DNA of 64,000 nt from Xanthomonas sp. 10-10 (GTDB lineage Bacteria; Pseudomonadota; Gammaproteobacteria; Xanthomonadales; Xanthomonadaceae), in NCBI RefSeq assembly GCF_040182365.1, contig NZ_CP144460.1, positions 4,216,001 through 4,280,000 on the forward strand, read 5' to 3'. Below are positions 1 through 10,162 of this stretch, piece by piece (the stretch's first letter is position 1; each line of letters starts with the position of its first letter). The notes below the pieces were generated by a model. It did not search any database. It was not told the DNA's origin and saw only the letters and a program-made list of their open reading frames with translations. Both the position numbers and the translations under genes were made by a program.

Positions 1-590
1 TCGAAGGCTATTACCTGGTCGGCCTGCTGGCCCAGGCGATCCTGGCCAAGCAGCCCGGCGGCAAGGTCGTGCACGATCCGCGCCTGACCTGGAATACGGT
101 GGAGCAGGTCGAAGAAGCCGGCGGCATTCCGGTGCTGTGCAAGAGCGGCCACGCCTTCATCAAGGAAAAGATGCGCAGCGAAAACGCCGTGTATGGCGGC
201 GAGATGAGTGCGCACCATTATTTCCGCGAGTTCGCCTACGCCGACTCCGGCATGATCCCGTGGCTGCTGATCGCCGAGCTGGTGTCGCAGTCCGGACGTT
301 CGCTGGCCGACCTGGTCGAAGCGCGCATGCAGAAGTTCCCGTGCAGCGGCGAGATCAACTTCAAGGTTGCCGATGCCAAGGCCTCGGTCGCCCGCGTGAT
401 GGAACACTACGCCGACCTGTCGCCCGAGCTGGACTACACCGACGGCATCAGTGCGGATTTCGGCCAGTGGCGCTTCAACCTGCGCAGCTCCAACACCGAG
501 CCGCTGTTGCGCCTGAACGTGGAAACGCGCGGCGATGCCGCACTGCTGGAAAGCCGCACACAAGAGATTTCCGACTTGTTGCGCGGTTGA
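1..590 (+). CDS. xanA: Phosphoglucomutase/phosphomannomutase, C-terminal part (cut by window edge)
   Basis: The open frame runs in from the left edge (first full codon at base 3) and stops at 588-590. XanA interconverts glucose-6-P/glucose-1-P and mannose-6-P/mannose-1-P in the cytoplasm for xanthan and LPS precursors. Visible family marks are the [10 protein letters not shown] sugar-binding loop and the C-terminal phosphate-binding motif [15 protein letters not shown], both typical of alpha-D-phosphohexomutases. The catalytic serine lies upstream of the window. xanB follows 49 bases later on the same strand, the usual Xanthomonas xanAB order. The GTG at 69 is internal, since family sequence ([14 protein letters not shown]) is encoded upstream of it. 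Confidence 0.95.
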   Translation, partial: EGYYLVGLLAQAILAKQPGGKVVHDPRLTWNTVEQVEEAGGIPVLCKSGHAFIKEKMRSENAVYGGEMSAHHYFREFAYADSGMIPWLLIAELVSQSGRSLADLVEARMQKFPCSGEINFKVADAKASVARVMEHYADLSPELDYTDGISADFGQWRFNLRSSNTEPLLRLNVETRGDAALLESRTQEISDLLRG

Positions 591-639
591 TTCACTCTCC
601 TCTCCCACCCATAGACGCACTTTGGAGTTTCCCCCGCCC

Positions 640-2043
640 ATGAGCGACGTCCTACCCATCATTTTGTCCGGCGGTTCCGGCACGCGCCTGTGGCCGCTGT
701 CGCGCGAATCCTATCCCAAGCAGTTCCTGCCGCTGGTCGGCGACAAGAGCATGTTGCAGGCGACCTGGCTGCGCTCGGCTCCGGTCGCAGGCCATGCGCC
801 GATCGTGGTTGCCAACGAAGAACATCGGTTCATGGCAGCCGAGCAGTTGCAGCAGCTGGGCGTGAAGCCCTCAGCCATTTTGTTGGAGCCCAAGGGGCGC
901 AATACCGCCCCGGCGATCGCGGTCGCTGCCCTGGAAGCCATGCGCAACGGCGCCGACCCGCTGCTTCTGGTCCTTCCGTCCGATCACGTCATTCAGAATG
1001 AAGCCGCGTTTCAGGCCGCGGTGACGGCAGCAGCGGGTGCGGCCGAGCAGGGCAAGCTGGTCACCTTCGGCATCAAGCCGACCGCGCCCGAAACCGGCTA
1101 CGGCTACATCAAGGCCGGTGCCGGGACGGGCGCCACCGCCGTCGAGCGTTTCGTCGAGAAGCCCGACCTGGCCACCGCGCAGGGTTACCTCGCCAGCGGC
1201 GAGTACTACTGGAACAGCGGCATGTTCCTGTTCCGTGCCTCGCGCTACCTGGAGGAACTGCGCAAGTTCCACCCGGCCATTGCCGATGCCTGCCAGAAAG
1301 CCTGGGAAAACGGCAAGCGCGATGCCGACTTCACCCGCCTGGACAAGGACGCGTTCGCAGCCAGCCCGTCGGATTCGATCGACTACGCGGTGATGGAAAA
1401 GACCGCCGATGCGGTCGTGGTCCCACTGGATGCCGGCTGGAACGATGTCGGTTCGTGGTCGTCGCTGCTGGATGTGTCCGAGCAGGACGCCCACGGCAAC
1501 GCGCATCATGGCGACGTGATCCAGGTCGACTGCCGCAATACCTACGCCTATGGCTCGCGCCTGATCGCCATGGTCGGCCTGGAAGACGTGGTCGTCGTCG
1601 AGACGCCGGACGCCGTGCTGGTCGGTCATCGCGATCGCATCCAGGAGGTCAAGGACGTGGTCGGCCAGATCAAGACGGCTGGCCGTTCCGAGGCCACCTG
1701 GCATCGCAAGGTCTATCGTCCGTGGGGCGCCTACGATTCCATCGACATGGGCCAGCGCCACCAGGTCAAGCGCATCACCGTCAAACCCGGTGCCGTGCTG
1801 AGCCTGCAAATGCACCACCATCGCGCCGAACACTGGATCGTGGTGAGCGGAACCGCCGAAGTCACCCGTGGCGACGAGGTCCTGCTGCTGACCGAAAACC
1901 AGAGTACCTACATCCCGCTGGGCGTAACCCATCGCCTGCGCAATCCGGGCAAGTTGCCGCTGGAGCTGATCGAAGTGCAGTCCGGCAGCTACCTGGGCGA
2001 AGACGACATCGTGCGTTTTGAGGATACCTACGGCCGAGCTTGA
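640..2043 (+). CDS. xanB: Mannose-1-phosphate guanylyltransferase / mannose-6-phosphate isomerase
   Basis: Bifunctional type II enzyme of 467 residues that makes mannose-6-P from fructose-6-P and GDP-mannose from mannose-1-P, for xanthan and LPS. The N-terminal nucleotidyltransferase carries [20 protein letters not shown] (residues 9-28). The C-terminal cupin isomerase shows MHHHRAEHW followed by the [13 protein letters not shown] metal-binding region. ATG 640 is chosen because it places the nucleotide-binding motif at the usual position near residue 9. An in-frame ATG at 535 would overlap xanA and add unrelated sequence. Probably co-transcribed with xanA and ended by the hairpin at 2071-2103. 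Confidence 0.97.
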   Translation: MSDVLPIILSGGSGTRLWPLSRESYPKQFLPLVGDKSMLQATWLRSAPVAGHAPIVVANEEHRFMAAEQLQQLGVKPSAILLEPKGRNTAPAIAVAALEAMRNGADPLLLVLPSDHVIQNEAAFQAAVTAAAGAAEQGKLVTFGIKPTAPETGYGYIKAGAGTGATAVERFVEKPDLATAQGYLASGEYYWNSGMFLFRASRYLEELRKFHPAIADACQKAWENGKRDADFTRLDKDAFAASPSDSIDYAVMEKTADAVVVPLDAGWNDVGSWSSLLDVSEQDAHGNAHHGDVIQVDCRNTYAYGSRLIAMVGLEDVVVVETPDAVLVGHRDRIQEVKDVVGQIKTAGRSEATWHRKVYRPWGAYDSIDMGQRHQVKRITVKPGAVLSLQMHHHRAEHWIVVSGTAEVTRGDEVLLLTENQSTYIPLGVTHRLRNPGKLPLELIEVQSGSYLGEDDIVRFEDTYGRA

Positions 2044-2070
2044 CCGCTCGCTTGCGCTATCTGTTCTGAA

Positions 2071-2103
2071 CAAAAAACAGCCGGGATTCCCGGCTGTTTT
2101 TCG
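2071..2103. terminator. Bidirectional intrinsic terminator between xanB and rmlD
   Basis: A near-perfect inverted repeat (AAAAACAGCCGGGA / TCCCGGCTGTTTTT) has an A tract on one side and a T tract on the other, so it works in both directions. It lies between the convergent ends of xanB (plus) and rmlD (minus). Confidence 0.9.
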
Positions 2104-2147
2104 TTGTGGATCTGGTCCGCGGCATCACCGCGACCCAGGCGCTGCCG

Positions 2148-3056
2148 TCAACGTCTGGCCGCAGCCAACTCGGCAATCACCTGCTGCAAGCCGGCCTGCC
2201 ATTGCGGCAACACGATGCCAAAATCGTTCTGCAGCTTGTCGACCGACAACCGCGAATATGCCGGCCGCTTCGCTGGCGTCGGGTAGTCCGCTGTGGTGAT
2301 CGGCACGACACGCGGCGCACGCGCCAGCAAGCCCGCCGCGACGGCCTGATCGAAGATGGCCTCGGCAAACCCGTGCCAACTTGTCTGGCCCGCCGCCGTC
2401 AGGTGCCAGGTCCCCGACGTACTGTGACTGCGCTGACGCAGCAACTGCGCGGTGACATTGGCAATCAAGGCAGCAGGCGTTGGTGTACCGATCTGGTCGG
2501 CCACCACCCGCAATTCGTCGCGCTCTGCACCCACGCGCAGCATCGTGCGCAGGAAATTGGCACCATGCGAGGCATACACCCAGGCAGTGCGCAAGATCAG
2601 ATGTTGGGCGCCCGACTCCCGGATCGCCTGCTCGCCAGCGAGCTTGGTTTCGCCATACACGCCCAGCGGCGAGGTGTGCGAGTCTTCGCGATAGGGCGCG
2701 CTGCCTTGCCCGTCGAAGACGTAATCGGTGGAGTAATGCACCAATGGCACCTCGTGCGCAGCACACCATTGCGCGATGACGCCTGGAGATTGCGCATTTG
2801 CACGCATGGCGCTGTCGCGATCCTGCTCGGCACGATCCACCGCGGTGTAGGCGGCGGCATTGACCACAGCGGTTGGATGGATGCGCTCCAGCAGACCTGT
2901 CAACGTGCCTGGCGCGTCGAAATCGGCAGTTTCGCAAGCGGTGCCATCAGGCAGTTGACCACTGCGTGTCGTCGCGGTTACTGCGCCATCGACCGCAAGC
3001 GCACGCAACAATTCGGTGCCGACCTGCCCGTTTGCGCCGAAAACCAAAATGGTCAC
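2148..3056 (-). CDS. rmlD: dTDP-4-dehydrorhamnose reductase
   Basis: Last step of dTDP-L-rhamnose synthesis: NAD(P)H reduction of dTDP-4-keto-L-rhamnose, for the rhamnose-based O-antigen. The protein has 302 residues. The N-terminal Rossmann motif is FGANGQVG (6-13) and the catalytic Tyr-x3-Lys pair lies in YGETK (Tyr134, Lys138). The start is GTG at 3056-3054, which overlaps the rmlC stop as GTGA and gives the usual N-terminus [13 protein letters not shown]. An upstream ATG in the same frame lies inside rmlC and adds unrelated sequence. Last gene of rmlBACD; transcription ends at the terminator near 2071-2103. Confidence 0.96.
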   Translation of the reverse strand: MTILVFGANGQVGTELLRALAVDGAVTATTRSGQLPDGTACETADFDAPGTLTGLLERIHPTAVVNAAAYTAVDRAEQDRDSAMRANAQSPGVIAQWCAAHEVPLVHYSTDYVFDGQGSAPYREDSHTSPLGVYGETKLAGEQAIRESGAQHLILRTAWVYASHGANFLRTMLRVGAERDELRVVADQIGTPTPAALIANVTAQLLRQRSHSTSGTWHLTAAGQTSWHGFAEAIFDQAVAAGLLARAPRVVPITTADYPTPAKRPAYSRLSVDKLQNDFGIVLPQWQAGLQQVIAELAAARR

Positions 3057-3610
3057 GGAGAGAACACCGGCAGGCGCTCGACCGGCACATCGGCCAGGAA
3101 CGGCGCAGCCGCGTCCTTGGCGGAAAGCACCGGGTCGCTGATCGGCCAGTCGATCCCGATTGCCGCATCGTCCCAACGCACGCCTGCGTCGGCTTCCTTG
3201 ACGTAGACGTCAGTGCACAGGTAACTGAAGACCGCGCGTTCTGACAGCACCGCAAAGCCGTGCGCAAAGCCTTCCGGAATCCAGAATTGCCTTTTGTTTT
3301 CTGCGCTCAGTACCACTGCCTCCCACTGGCCGAAGGTAGGCGAGCCATGGCGTACGTCAACGGCCACGTCGTAGACCTCGCCTTCGAGCACGCTGACCAG
3401 CTTGCCCTGCGGCCGCGGCCACTGGTAGTGCAAGCCGCGCAGCACGCCTTTGGCCGACGTCGACACGTTGCTTTGCACGAAGCGAGTCGGCAAACCCTGT
3501 TGGCCAAAACGTTCCGCGTTCCAGGTCTCGAAAAAATAGCCGCGCTCATCGCCAAACACCGCCGGCTCGATCACCACGCAGCCAGACAGCTTGGTTTCAA
3601 TCACTTTCAT
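3053..3610 (-). CDS. rmlC: dTDP-4-dehydrorhamnose 3,5-epimerase
   Basis: Epimerises dTDP-4-keto-6-deoxyglucose at C3 and C5. At 185 residues it has normal family length and a single-domain cupin (RmlC) fold. Family marks are [12 protein letters not shown] (19-30), catalytic His61 in RGLHYQ, the following Lys70, and the [11 protein letters not shown] segment. Both ends overlap neighbours by four bases (ATGA with rmlA, GTGA with rmlD), so rmlA, rmlC and rmlD are translationally coupled. Confidence 0.97.
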   Translation of the reverse strand: MKVIETKLSGCVVIEPAVFGDERGYFFETWNAERFGQQGLPTRFVQSNVSTSAKGVLRGLHYQWPRPQGKLVSVLEGEVYDVAVDVRHGSPTFGQWEAVVLSAENKRQFWIPEGFAHGFAVLSERAVFSYLCTDVYVKEADAGVRWDDAAIGIDWPISDPVLSAKDAAAPFLADVPVERLPVFSP

Positions 3611-4494
3611 GGAACAACTCCTCTTAACGCCAATTCGTGCAGATACTTGCCGTAGTCGTTCTTTCGCAACGGTGCTGCCAGGCGCTCCAGTTGCTCGGCA
3701 TCGATCCAGCCCTGGCCAAACGCGATTTCTTCAGGGCAACACACCTGCAGACCTTGCCGCATCTGGATGGTCTCGATGAAATTGGCTGCTTCGTGCAACG
3801 ACTGATGCGTACCGGTATCCAGCCACGCATAGCCACGCCCCAGCGGCTCAAGATGCAGGTTGCCCGCATCGAGATAGCAGCGATTGAGATCGGTGATCTC
3901 CAGCTCACCGCGTGGAGATGGCTGCAGCGCAGCCGCATAGTCGCTGGCCTTGCCATCGTAGAAATACAGACCCGTGACCGCATAGTTGGAGCGGGGTTTT
4001 TCCGGCTTTTCGGCAATATCGATGACCTTGCCGTGCTGATCGAATTCGGCGACGCCATAGCGCTCCGGGTCATTGACCCAGTAACCGAAGACCGTTGCGC
4101 CCTGCTCGCGCGCATCGGCACGGCGCAGCGTCTCGGTCAAGCCATGCCCATGAAAGATGTTGTCGCCCAATACCAGGCAGCTCGGCTTGCCATCGACGAA
4201 ATCGCGGCCGATCAGATACGCCTGCGCCAGTCCATCGGGACTCGGTTGCACGGCATATTGGATGTTGACTCCCCACTGCGAGCCATCGCCCAGCAGCGAC
4301 TGAAACAGTGCCTGCTCATGGGGCGTATTGATGATCAGGATGTCACGGATGCCCGCCAGCATCAGAACACTGAGCGGGTAATAGATCATCGGCTTGTCGT
4401 ACACCGGCAGCAGCTGCTTGCTGACGCCCTTGGTGATCGGATACAGGCGCGTGCCGGATCCACCCGCCAGAATGATGCCTTTGCGTTGTGTCAT
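3607..4494 (-). CDS. rmlA: Glucose-1-phosphate thymidylyltransferase
   Basis: First enzyme of dTDP-L-rhamnose synthesis: dTTP plus glucose-1-P gives dTDP-glucose; usually feedback-inhibited by the end product. The 295-residue protein shows the nucleotidyltransferase signature [14 protein letters not shown] (8-21), Lys26 in [17 protein letters not shown], and [14 protein letters not shown] 4494 is preferred over in-frame codons up to 4596 because it gives the standard N-terminus. It lies 52 bases after rmlB and overlaps rmlC by four bases. Confidence 0.97.
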   Translation of the reverse strand: MTQRKGIILAGGSGTRLYPITKGVSKQLLPVYDKPMIYYPLSVLMLAGIRDILIINTPHEQALFQSLLGDGSQWGVNIQYAVQPSPDGLAQAYLIGRDFVDGKPSCLVLGDNIFHGHGLTETLRRADAREQGATVFGYWVNDPERYGVAEFDQHGKVIDIAEKPEKPRSNYAVTGLYFYDGKASDYAAALQPSPRGELEITDLNRCYLDAGNLHLEPLGRGYAWLDTGTHQSLHEAANFIETIQMRQGLQVCCPEEIAFGQGWIDAEQLERLAAPLRKNDYGKYLHELALRGVVP

Positions 4495-4546
4495 GAGAGC
4501 TTCCTTGGGAGGTCCGTACATCTGTGCGGACACTGGGGGTGGAGAG

Positions 4547-5602
4547 TTATGCCGTCGCGCCGATGCGTTCCAGGCGGTAGCTTCCGTCCAATACACCCTG
4601 TACCCACGTCTGATTGGTCAGGTACCACTCGATCGTCTGCGCAATCCCTTGCTCGAAGGTGTAGGCAGGTTCCCAACCCAGTTCGTTCTTCAATTTGGAG
4701 GCGTCGATCGCATAGCGCCGGTCATGCCCTGGCCGATCGGTGACGTAAGTGATCTGGCTCGCACGCGGCTTGCCATCTTCGCGCGGACGATGTTGATCCA
4801 GCAGTGCGCAGATCGCCTGCACGACTTCGATGTTCTGACGTTCGGAGTTGCCGCCCACGTTGTAGGTCTCACCGACCCTGCCCTTGGCAAGAACCGTGCG
4901 GATCGCCTCGCAATGGTCGCTGACGAACAGCCAGTCGCGCACCTGCTTGCCGTCGCCGTAGACCGGCAGCGGCTCGCCAGCCAGTGCCTTGGCGATGACC
5001 AGCGGGATGAGCTTTTCGGGAAAGTGGTACGGGCCGTAGTTGTTCGAGCAATTGGTGGTCAGCACCGGCAGCCCATAGGTGTGGTGGAACGCGCGCACCA
5101 GGTGATCCGAAGCGGCCTTGGAGGCCGAATACGGCGAATTGGGTGCGTAGGGCGTGGTTTCGGTGAACTTGCCGGTTTCGCCGAGCGTGCCGTAGACCTC
5201 GTCGGTGGAGACGTGCAGAAAACGGAACGCGTCGCGGCGCGTGTCCGGCAACCCCTTCCAGTAATCGCGAACCGCCTCGAGCAATGCCAGGGTGCCGACG
5301 ACATTGGTCTGGATGAAGGCGCCCGGGCCTTCGATCGAGCGATCCACGTGGCTTTCGGCTGCGAAGTTCAGGACCGCGTCGGGCTGGTACTCCTGCAGCA
5401 GCCGGGTGACGAGCGCCCCGTCGCCGATATCGCCCTTGATGAACACGTGATCGGCGTTGCCTTCCAGCGATGCCAACGTGTTCAGATTTCCTGCGTAGGT
5501 CAGCGCGTCGAGATTGACCACGCGAATCCCGCGCGAGACCGCTTCAAGAACAAAATTGCCGCCGATGAAGCCGGCACCGCCGGTTACTAGCCAAGTCGCC
5601 AC
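4547..5602 (-). CDS. rmlB: dTDP-glucose 4,6-dehydratase
   Basis: NAD-dependent extended SDR enzyme that turns dTDP-glucose into dTDP-4-keto-6-deoxyglucose. The 351 residues include [10 protein letters not shown] (8-17) for NAD binding, the TDE triad motif (133-135) in STDEVYG, and Tyr158/Lys162 in [11 protein letters not shown]. It is the first gene of the rmlBACD operon, divergent from etfB, with 230 bases between them. Confidence 0.97.
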   Translation of the reverse strand: MATWLVTGGAGFIGGNFVLEAVSRGIRVVNLDALTYAGNLNTLASLEGNADHVFIKGDIGDGALVTRLLQEYQPDAVLNFAAESHVDRSIEGPGAFIQTNVVGTLALLEAVRDYWKGLPDTRRDAFRFLHVSTDEVYGTLGETGKFTETTPYAPNSPYSASKAASDHLVRAFHHTYGLPVLTTNCSNNYGPYHFPEKLIPLVIAKALAGEPLPVYGDGKQVRDWLFVSDHCEAIRTVLAKGRVGETYNVGGNSERQNIEVVQAICALLDQHRPREDGKPRASQITYVTDRPGHDRRYAIDASKLKNELGWEPAYTFEQGIAQTIEWYLTNQTWVQGVLDGSYRLERIGATA

Positions 5603-5655
5603 TGTCTACCCCTCCTGGTCGCGCGCGAACCGCGCTGCGTTTTCAAACCGCACAG

Positions 5656-5685
5656 GATATACGGTCCGGGCATTATCGAGCTTAA
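5656..5685 (-). promoter_or_regulatory. Possible rmlB operon promoter
   Basis: Read on the minus strand, TTAAGC (5685-5680) and TATATC (5661-5656) are separated by 18 bases and lie about 55-80 bases upstream of the rmlB ATG. The match to sigma-70 consensus is moderate. A TAGAAT at 5761-5766 on the plus strand may be the -10 box of etfB, but no convincing -35 box accompanies it. Confidence 0.3.
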
Positions 5686-5832
5686 GCGCGAGCGAGTACG
5701 CACGGCTGCCATGTCGCACCGCAGCATCCATACGCCATCGCATGGTGGATGCTGCCCGGTTAGAATGGGCGCACTCCCGAGCCTGCCGCCGCGGCCGGGC
5801 CTTCCCGCAATAGCTGAAGGATCTCGTACACG

Positions 5833-6579
5833 ATGAAAATCCTCGTCGCCTACAAGCGCGTGGTGGACTACAACGTCCGCATTCAGGTCAAGCCAGATGG
5901 CTCCGGCGTGGTGACCGACGGCGTCAAGCTGTCACCGAACCCGTTCGACGAAATCGCCCTCGAAGAAGCGTTGCGCCTGCGCGATGCCGGCATTGCCACC
6001 GAGGTAGTGGTCGCCACTCTCGCCCCGGCCGATGCCGCCGCGCACCTGCGCAACGGCCTGGCCATGGGTGCCAACCGCGCCATCCACGTGGTCACCGATG
6101 CGGCCATCCAGCCACTGACTGCTGCACGTGCCCTGCTGAAGCTGGTCGAGAAGGAGCAGCCCGATCTGGTGATCCTGGGCAAGCAGGCCATCGACGATGA
6201 CGCCAACCAGACCGGCCAGATGCTGGCCACCTTGTGGGGTCGCCCTCAGGCGACCTTCGCCGGCAAGCTGGTGGTTGCCGATGGCAAGGCCACGGTGACG
6301 CGCGAAGTGGATGCCGGCCTGGAAACGCTGGAAGTGGACCTGCCGGCGGTGATCACCACCGATCTGCGCCTGAACGAGCCGCGCTTCATCAAGCTGCCGG
6401 ACATCATGAAGGCCAAGAGCAAGCCGATGGAGACCCTGGCTTTCGCCGATCTGGGCGTGGACGCGCACGACAGTCTGACCACCACCCACTACGCGGCACC
6501 GGCCAAGCGCAGCCGCGGCGTGATGGTCAAGGACGCCGCCGAACTGGTGGCCGCACTCAAGCAGAAGGGGTTGCTGTAA
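5833..6579 (+). CDS. etfB: Electron transfer flavoprotein, beta subunit
   Basis: The 248-residue EtfB binds AMP and, with EtfA, passes electrons from acyl-CoA and related dehydrogenases to ETF-ubiquinone oxidoreductase. Family marks are the N-terminus MKILVAYKRVVDYN, the ALRLRD helix, and the AIDDDANQTGQMLA segment (about 120-133). The stop overlaps the etfA start by one base (TAATG). etfBA marks the conserved flank of the variable LPS locus in Xanthomonas and is not itself a sugar gene. Confidence 0.97.
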   Translation: MKILVAYKRVVDYNVRIQVKPDGSGVVTDGVKLSPNPFDEIALEEALRLRDAGIATEVVVATLAPADAAAHLRNGLAMGANRAIHVVTDAAIQPLTAARALLKLVEKEQPDLVILGKQAIDDDANQTGQMLATLWGRPQATFAGKLVVADGKATVTREVDAGLETLEVDLPAVITTDLRLNEPRFIKLPDIMKAKSKPMETLAFADLGVDAHDSLTTTHYAAPAKRSRGVMVKDAAELVAALKQKGLL

Positions 6580-7523
6580 TGGCCAAGGTTCTCATCGTTG
6601 CCGAACATCTCAACGGCCAGCTCAACGCGGCCACCGCCAAGACGCTGAGCGCCGCCCTGGCCGTATCGCCCGAGTCGATCGACGTGGTGGTGCTGGCCGC
6701 CGATCCTGCGGCCGTTGCCGCCCAGGCCGCTCAGTTGGCGGGTGTTGCCCGCGTGCTGACGGTGACCAACGCTGCCAACGAACACGCCGTCGCGCAGGTG
6801 CTTGGCCCCCAGATCGCGCAGCTGGCCGGTCAGGGCTACACCCATGTCTTCGGCCCCTCCACCACCTTCGGCAAGGACCTGATGCCGGTGGTGGCCGCGC
6901 TGCTGGGCGTGAACCAGATCTCCGACCTGATGACGGTCGAAGATGCGTATACCTTCAAGCGCCCGATCTACGCCGGCAATGCCATCATCACCGTGAAGGC
7001 GCCGGCCGACCAGGTCGTGGTGGCAACCGTGCGCAGCGCCTCGTGGCCGGAAGCGGCTACCGGCGGAAGCGCAGCGGTCGAATCCGCCAGCATCGATGTC
7101 GCACTGCCGGTGCACACCCGCTTCATCGGCCTGGCTGCAGGCAACTCCGACCGCCCCGACCTGCAGAGCGCCAAGCGTGTGGTGTCCGGCGGTCGCGGCG
7201 TCGGCTCGGCAGAGAACTTCCAGCATATCTACAGCCTGGCAGACAAACTCGGTGCCGCCGTGGGTGCTTCGCGTGCGGCGGTCGATGCCGGCTACGTGCC
7301 CAACGAGCTGCAGGTCGGACAGACCGGCAAGATCATCGCGCCCGAGCTCTACGTGGCGATTGGCATCAGCGGCGCGATCCAGCATCTGACCGGCATCAAG
7401 GACGCTGGCACCATCGTGGCGATCAACAAGGATCCGGAGTCGCCGATCTTCGAGATCGCCGATATCGGGTTGGTGGGGGATTTATTTACGCTGCTGCCTG
7501 AGTTGGAGGCTGCGCTGGGCTAA
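6579..7523 (+). CDS. etfA: Electron transfer flavoprotein, alpha subunit
   Basis: The 314-residue FAD-binding partner of EtfB. The C-terminal FAD domain shows GGRGVGSAENF (about 206-216), GQTGKIIAPELY and GISGAIQHLTGIKDA, all hallmarks of the EtfA family. ATG 6579 overlaps the etfB stop by one base. The frame stays open upstream to 6234, but that part is an etfB shadow. No terminator was recognised after the stop, so some read-through into the following O-antigen genes is possible. Confidence 0.97.
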   Translation: MAKVLIVAEHLNGQLNAATAKTLSAALAVSPESIDVVVLAADPAAVAAQAAQLAGVARVLTVTNAANEHAVAQVLGPQIAQLAGQGYTHVFGPSTTFGKDLMPVVAALLGVNQISDLMTVEDAYTFKRPIYAGNAIITVKAPADQVVVATVRSASWPEAATGGSAAVESASIDVALPVHTRFIGLAAGNSDRPDLQSAKRVVSGGRGVGSAENFQHIYSLADKLGAAVGASRAAVDAGYVPNELQVGQTGKIIAPELYVAIGISGAIQHLTGIKDAGTIVAINKDPESPIFEIADIGLVGDLFTLLPELEAALG

Positions 7524-7583
7524 GAGCACCTGACGAAACTCCAGCGACGTTGCCAGGTCGGCGAAGCCCGGACTCAGTGCGGC

Positions 7584-7600
7584 ATGTACGATTCGTACAT
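7584..7600. promoter_or_regulatory. 17-bp perfect palindrome, possible operator
   Basis: ATGTACGA-T-TCGTACAT is an 8-1-8 perfect dyad, 60 bases after etfA and 83 bases before the likely start of the next gene. It is too short-looped for a stable terminator and has no T tract, which favours protein binding. It also contains the alternative ATG of the next open frame. Confidence 0.35.
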
Positions 7601-7682
7601 TCCAGCTACCGAGCGCTACCGAAACCTTCCTGGCGACTGTTCGCGACATTTCGTTGGCCTTTCGAAGGTCCTGTCGGCTGCA

Positions 7683-8678
7683 ATGGCTCCACCCTCGCCA
7701 CCAAACATCAGCGATGCCGCCAAGCCGCGGCATCGTCTGGATTATCTGGCCGCCTTCGTGCTGGTGCTGTGTGCGGGGTACGTGGCTGTACTGCTGTGGC
7801 TGGATCACGGCAACGGTACCTTCTCCAAGCTGGGCGATGTCTGGCAGTTGATGTCGCTGGCAATCGTGCCGGTGTCCATCACTTATTTGTTCCGATATTG
7901 GCGGTGGCGTTGGTTGCTGCGCCGAAAGGGACATCGAGTACCGTTCTTGCACGGTCTGGCTGGCTATCTGGCGGGCTTTGCGCTGACTGCTACGCCCGGC
8001 AAGGCCGGTGAGCTGATGCGTATCCGCTACTTCGCGCGCATGGGCATTCCGCCCGAGCGCACGCTTGGAGTCTTCGTCTTCGAACGTGCATCCGACCTGC
8101 TGGTGATCTTGTCCTTGTCGCTGCTGGCTGCACCGGTGTTCCCGACCTTGGGGGCCCTGGTTGCAGTGGTTCTGGGATTTGTCTGCGTGTTGTTCGGTGC
8201 AGCGGCCTGGCCCGCTCTGCTCAACCAATTGACCAACCTGAGCGAACGCTTGCCTGGAACATGGTTGCGGCGCCTGACCCGTTTTGGCCTCGCCGCAGTG
8301 CTGGAACTACGCAGCTGCCTGGACCTTAGAGCATTCGCGCAAAGCATGCTTGCGGGGTCGATCGCTTGGGGGCTGACGTCGGCTGTGTTCGTGGGATTGT
8401 GCACAGGCATGGGCTTGCCGCTGGATCCTGTTGTCGCGTTCGGCATCTACCCCCTGGCGATGCTGATTGGCGCATTGTCTTTTGTTCCTGGAGGTGTGGG
8501 CACCACCGAACTGGCCATTGTTTTGATGCTTGATCGGCTCGGGATCTCCGCCGCAGACGCAATTGCGGCCGCTGTCGCAGCCCGCCTGGTCACGCTCTGG
8601 TACGCGATCGCGGTTGGCGCGGTGGCTATGTCGATCGCCGAATTTGCCTTACAAAATGAGGCAAGCCTAGTCGACTAG
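7683..8678 (+). CDS. Flippase-like integral membrane protein (LPG_synthase_TM / UPF0104 type)
   Basis: 331 residues from ATG 7683, with about eight hydrophobic segments. The features RYWRWRWLLRRKG after TM2, TPGKAGELMRIRYFARMG and the FVPGGVGTTELAIVLML stretch are typical of the lysylphosphatidylglycerol-synthase transmembrane/flippase-like family, whose members are linked to lipid or polyprenyl-linked sugar handling. It is the first gene of the plus-strand O-antigen block, 38 bases before the HAD-UbiA gene, so a role in flipping a polyprenyl-phosphate sugar is plausible but inferred. The in-frame ATG at 7584 would add 33 residues of unlikely sequence and overlap the palindrome. Exact start uncertain. 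Confidence 0.75.
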   Translation: MAPPSPPNISDAAKPRHRLDYLAAFVLVLCAGYVAVLLWLDHGNGTFSKLGDVWQLMSLAIVPVSITYLFRYWRWRWLLRRKGHRVPFLHGLAGYLAGFALTATPGKAGELMRIRYFARMGIPPERTLGVFVFERASDLLVILSLSLLAAPVFPTLGALVAVVLGFVCVLFGAAAWPALLNQLTNLSERLPGTWLRRLTRFGLAAVLELRSCLDLRAFAQSMLAGSIAWGLTSAVFVGLCTGMGLPLDPVVAFGIYPLAMLIGALSFVPGGVGTTELAIVLMLDRLGISAADAIAAAVAARLVTLWYAIAVGAVAMSIAEFALQNEASLVD

Positions 8679-8716
8679 GTATAATCGCGGCCCCGCAATG
8701 GATCGCCAGGCCGTCG

Positions 8717-10162
8717 ATGTCCGCCCCTACCAGCAGCTCCACTCGTCCGGTTGTTTCGGGACGCGCCTTGTGCGTGGATCTGGATGGCACGCTTCTGAAT
8801 TCGGACATCCTTTACGAGTCGTTACTCGCCTTGCTGGCGCGCAGCCCGCTGTATCTGTTCCTGCTGCCGCTGTGGCTGTTGCGCGGCAAGGCGGCGCTGA
8901 AACGCGAGCTGGCCTCGCGCGTGGCATTGCCCGCAGAAACCCTGCCCTACAACCCCCAGGTACTGGAGCTTCTGCGAACCACGACACAGCGCCCGCGGGT
9001 GCTGTGCACCGCCTCTGACGCGCTGCTGGTGACGCCAATAGCCGCGCATCTGGGCTTGTTCGAACAAGTGATCGCAAGCGACGGCAAGCGCAACCTGTCC
9101 GGCCGCAACAAGGCAGATGTGCTGGTTGAGACGTTCGGCCAGGGCAACTTCGATTACGCCGGCAACGGCAGCGTGGACCTGCACGTGTGGGACAAGGCCG
9201 GCGGCGCCTGGGTCGTCAACAATGGCACTGCGCTTGCGAAGGCCGCAGCGCAACGCACGACAGTGCATGCGCACTGGCCCGCTCCATCGCGCGGCAGCGC
9301 ATGGCTCAAGGCTCTGCGACTACATCAATGGTTGAAGAATCTGTTGGTGTTCGTCCCGCTGCTCACCGCGCACCGCTTCCTGGATCTGGAATCGGTAGTG
9401 CAATCCACAATTGCACTGGTGGCATTCGGGCTGTGCGCATCCGGCGTGTATATCCTCAATGACCTGCTCGATCTGACCCCGGACCGTCAGCATCCGCGCA
9501 AGCGAAGGCGACCGTTCGCTGCTGGCCGACTGCCCTTGTTGCAAGGCCTGCTTGTCGCGCCCGCGCTCACCATTGCCGGACTGCTGCTTTCCCTGGCCTG
9601 CAGCATCGAGTTTACGCTGGTGTTGTTGGCCTATTACGTCATGACCCTGGCCTATTCGCTGCGTTTGAAGCGCATTGTGATGATTGATGTGGTGCTGCTT
9701 GCAGCGCTATACACCGTGCGCATCATCGGCGGAGCGATGGCGATCGGTATCGAATTGTCGTTTTGGCTACTGGCCTTCTCGATGTTCATGTTCCTATCGC
9801 TGGCATTGCTCAAGCGCTACACGGAGCTGCATGCCATGTTGAGCAGCGGCAAGACCAAGGCCAGTGGGCGTGCGTACTCGGTGGAGGATCTTTCGCTGCT
9901 GCAGTCGATGGGCACGGCGGCCGGCTACATCGCGGTAATGGTGATGGCGCTGTACATCAACAGTCCCGAGAGTGTGGAGCTGTACCGCAATCCCAAGCTG
10001 CTCTGGCTGGTGTGTCCGGTGTTGCTGTACTGGGTGAGCCGAGTCTGGATCATCGCCCATCGCGGAGAGATGCATGATGACCCGATCGTGTTCGCCGCCA
10101 CCGATCGCGTAAGCCAGATCGTTGTGGTGCTGTGCGGGTTATTCGCCCTGAGCGCCATCTGA
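8717..10162 (+). CDS. HAD phosphatase–UbiA prenyltransferase fusion (decaprenyl-phosphate phosphoribosyltransferase type)
   Basis: 481 residues in two domains. Residues about 15-200 form a HAD phosphatase with the nucleophile motif DLDGTLLNS (Asp21, Asp23). Residues about 205-481 are a UbiA-type polytopic membrane domain with NDLLDLTPDRQHP near 248-260, followed by the RRRPFAAG segment. In mycobacteria the UbiA enzyme puts 5-phosphoribose onto decaprenyl phosphate and a separate phosphatase removes the 5-phosphate; here one polypeptide could do both. The DprE1-like gene follows with a one-base overlap (TGATG), which supports this pathway. The prenyl and sugar substrates are inferred from family and context. 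Confidence 0.85.
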   Translation: MSAPTSSSTRPVVSGRALCVDLDGTLLNSDILYESLLALLARSPLYLFLLPLWLLRGKAALKRELASRVALPAETLPYNPQVLELLRTTTQRPRVLCTASDALLVTPIAAHLGLFEQVIASDGKRNLSGRNKADVLVETFGQGNFDYAGNGSVDLHVWDKAGGAWVVNNGTALAKAAAQRTTVHAHWPAPSRGSAWLKALRLHQWLKNLLVFVPLLTAHRFLDLESVVQSTIALVAFGLCASGVYILNDLLDLTPDRQHPRKRRRPFAAGRLPLLQGLLVAPALTIAGLLLSLACSIEFTLVLLAYYVMTLAYSLRLKRIVMIDVVLLAALYTVRIIGGAMAIGIELSFWLLAFSMFMFLSLALLKRYTELHAMLSSGKTKASGRAYSVEDLSLLQSMGTAAGYIAVMVMALYINSPESVELYRNPKLLWLVCPVLLYWVSRVWIIAHRGEMHDDPIVFAATDRVSQIVVVLCGLFALSAI

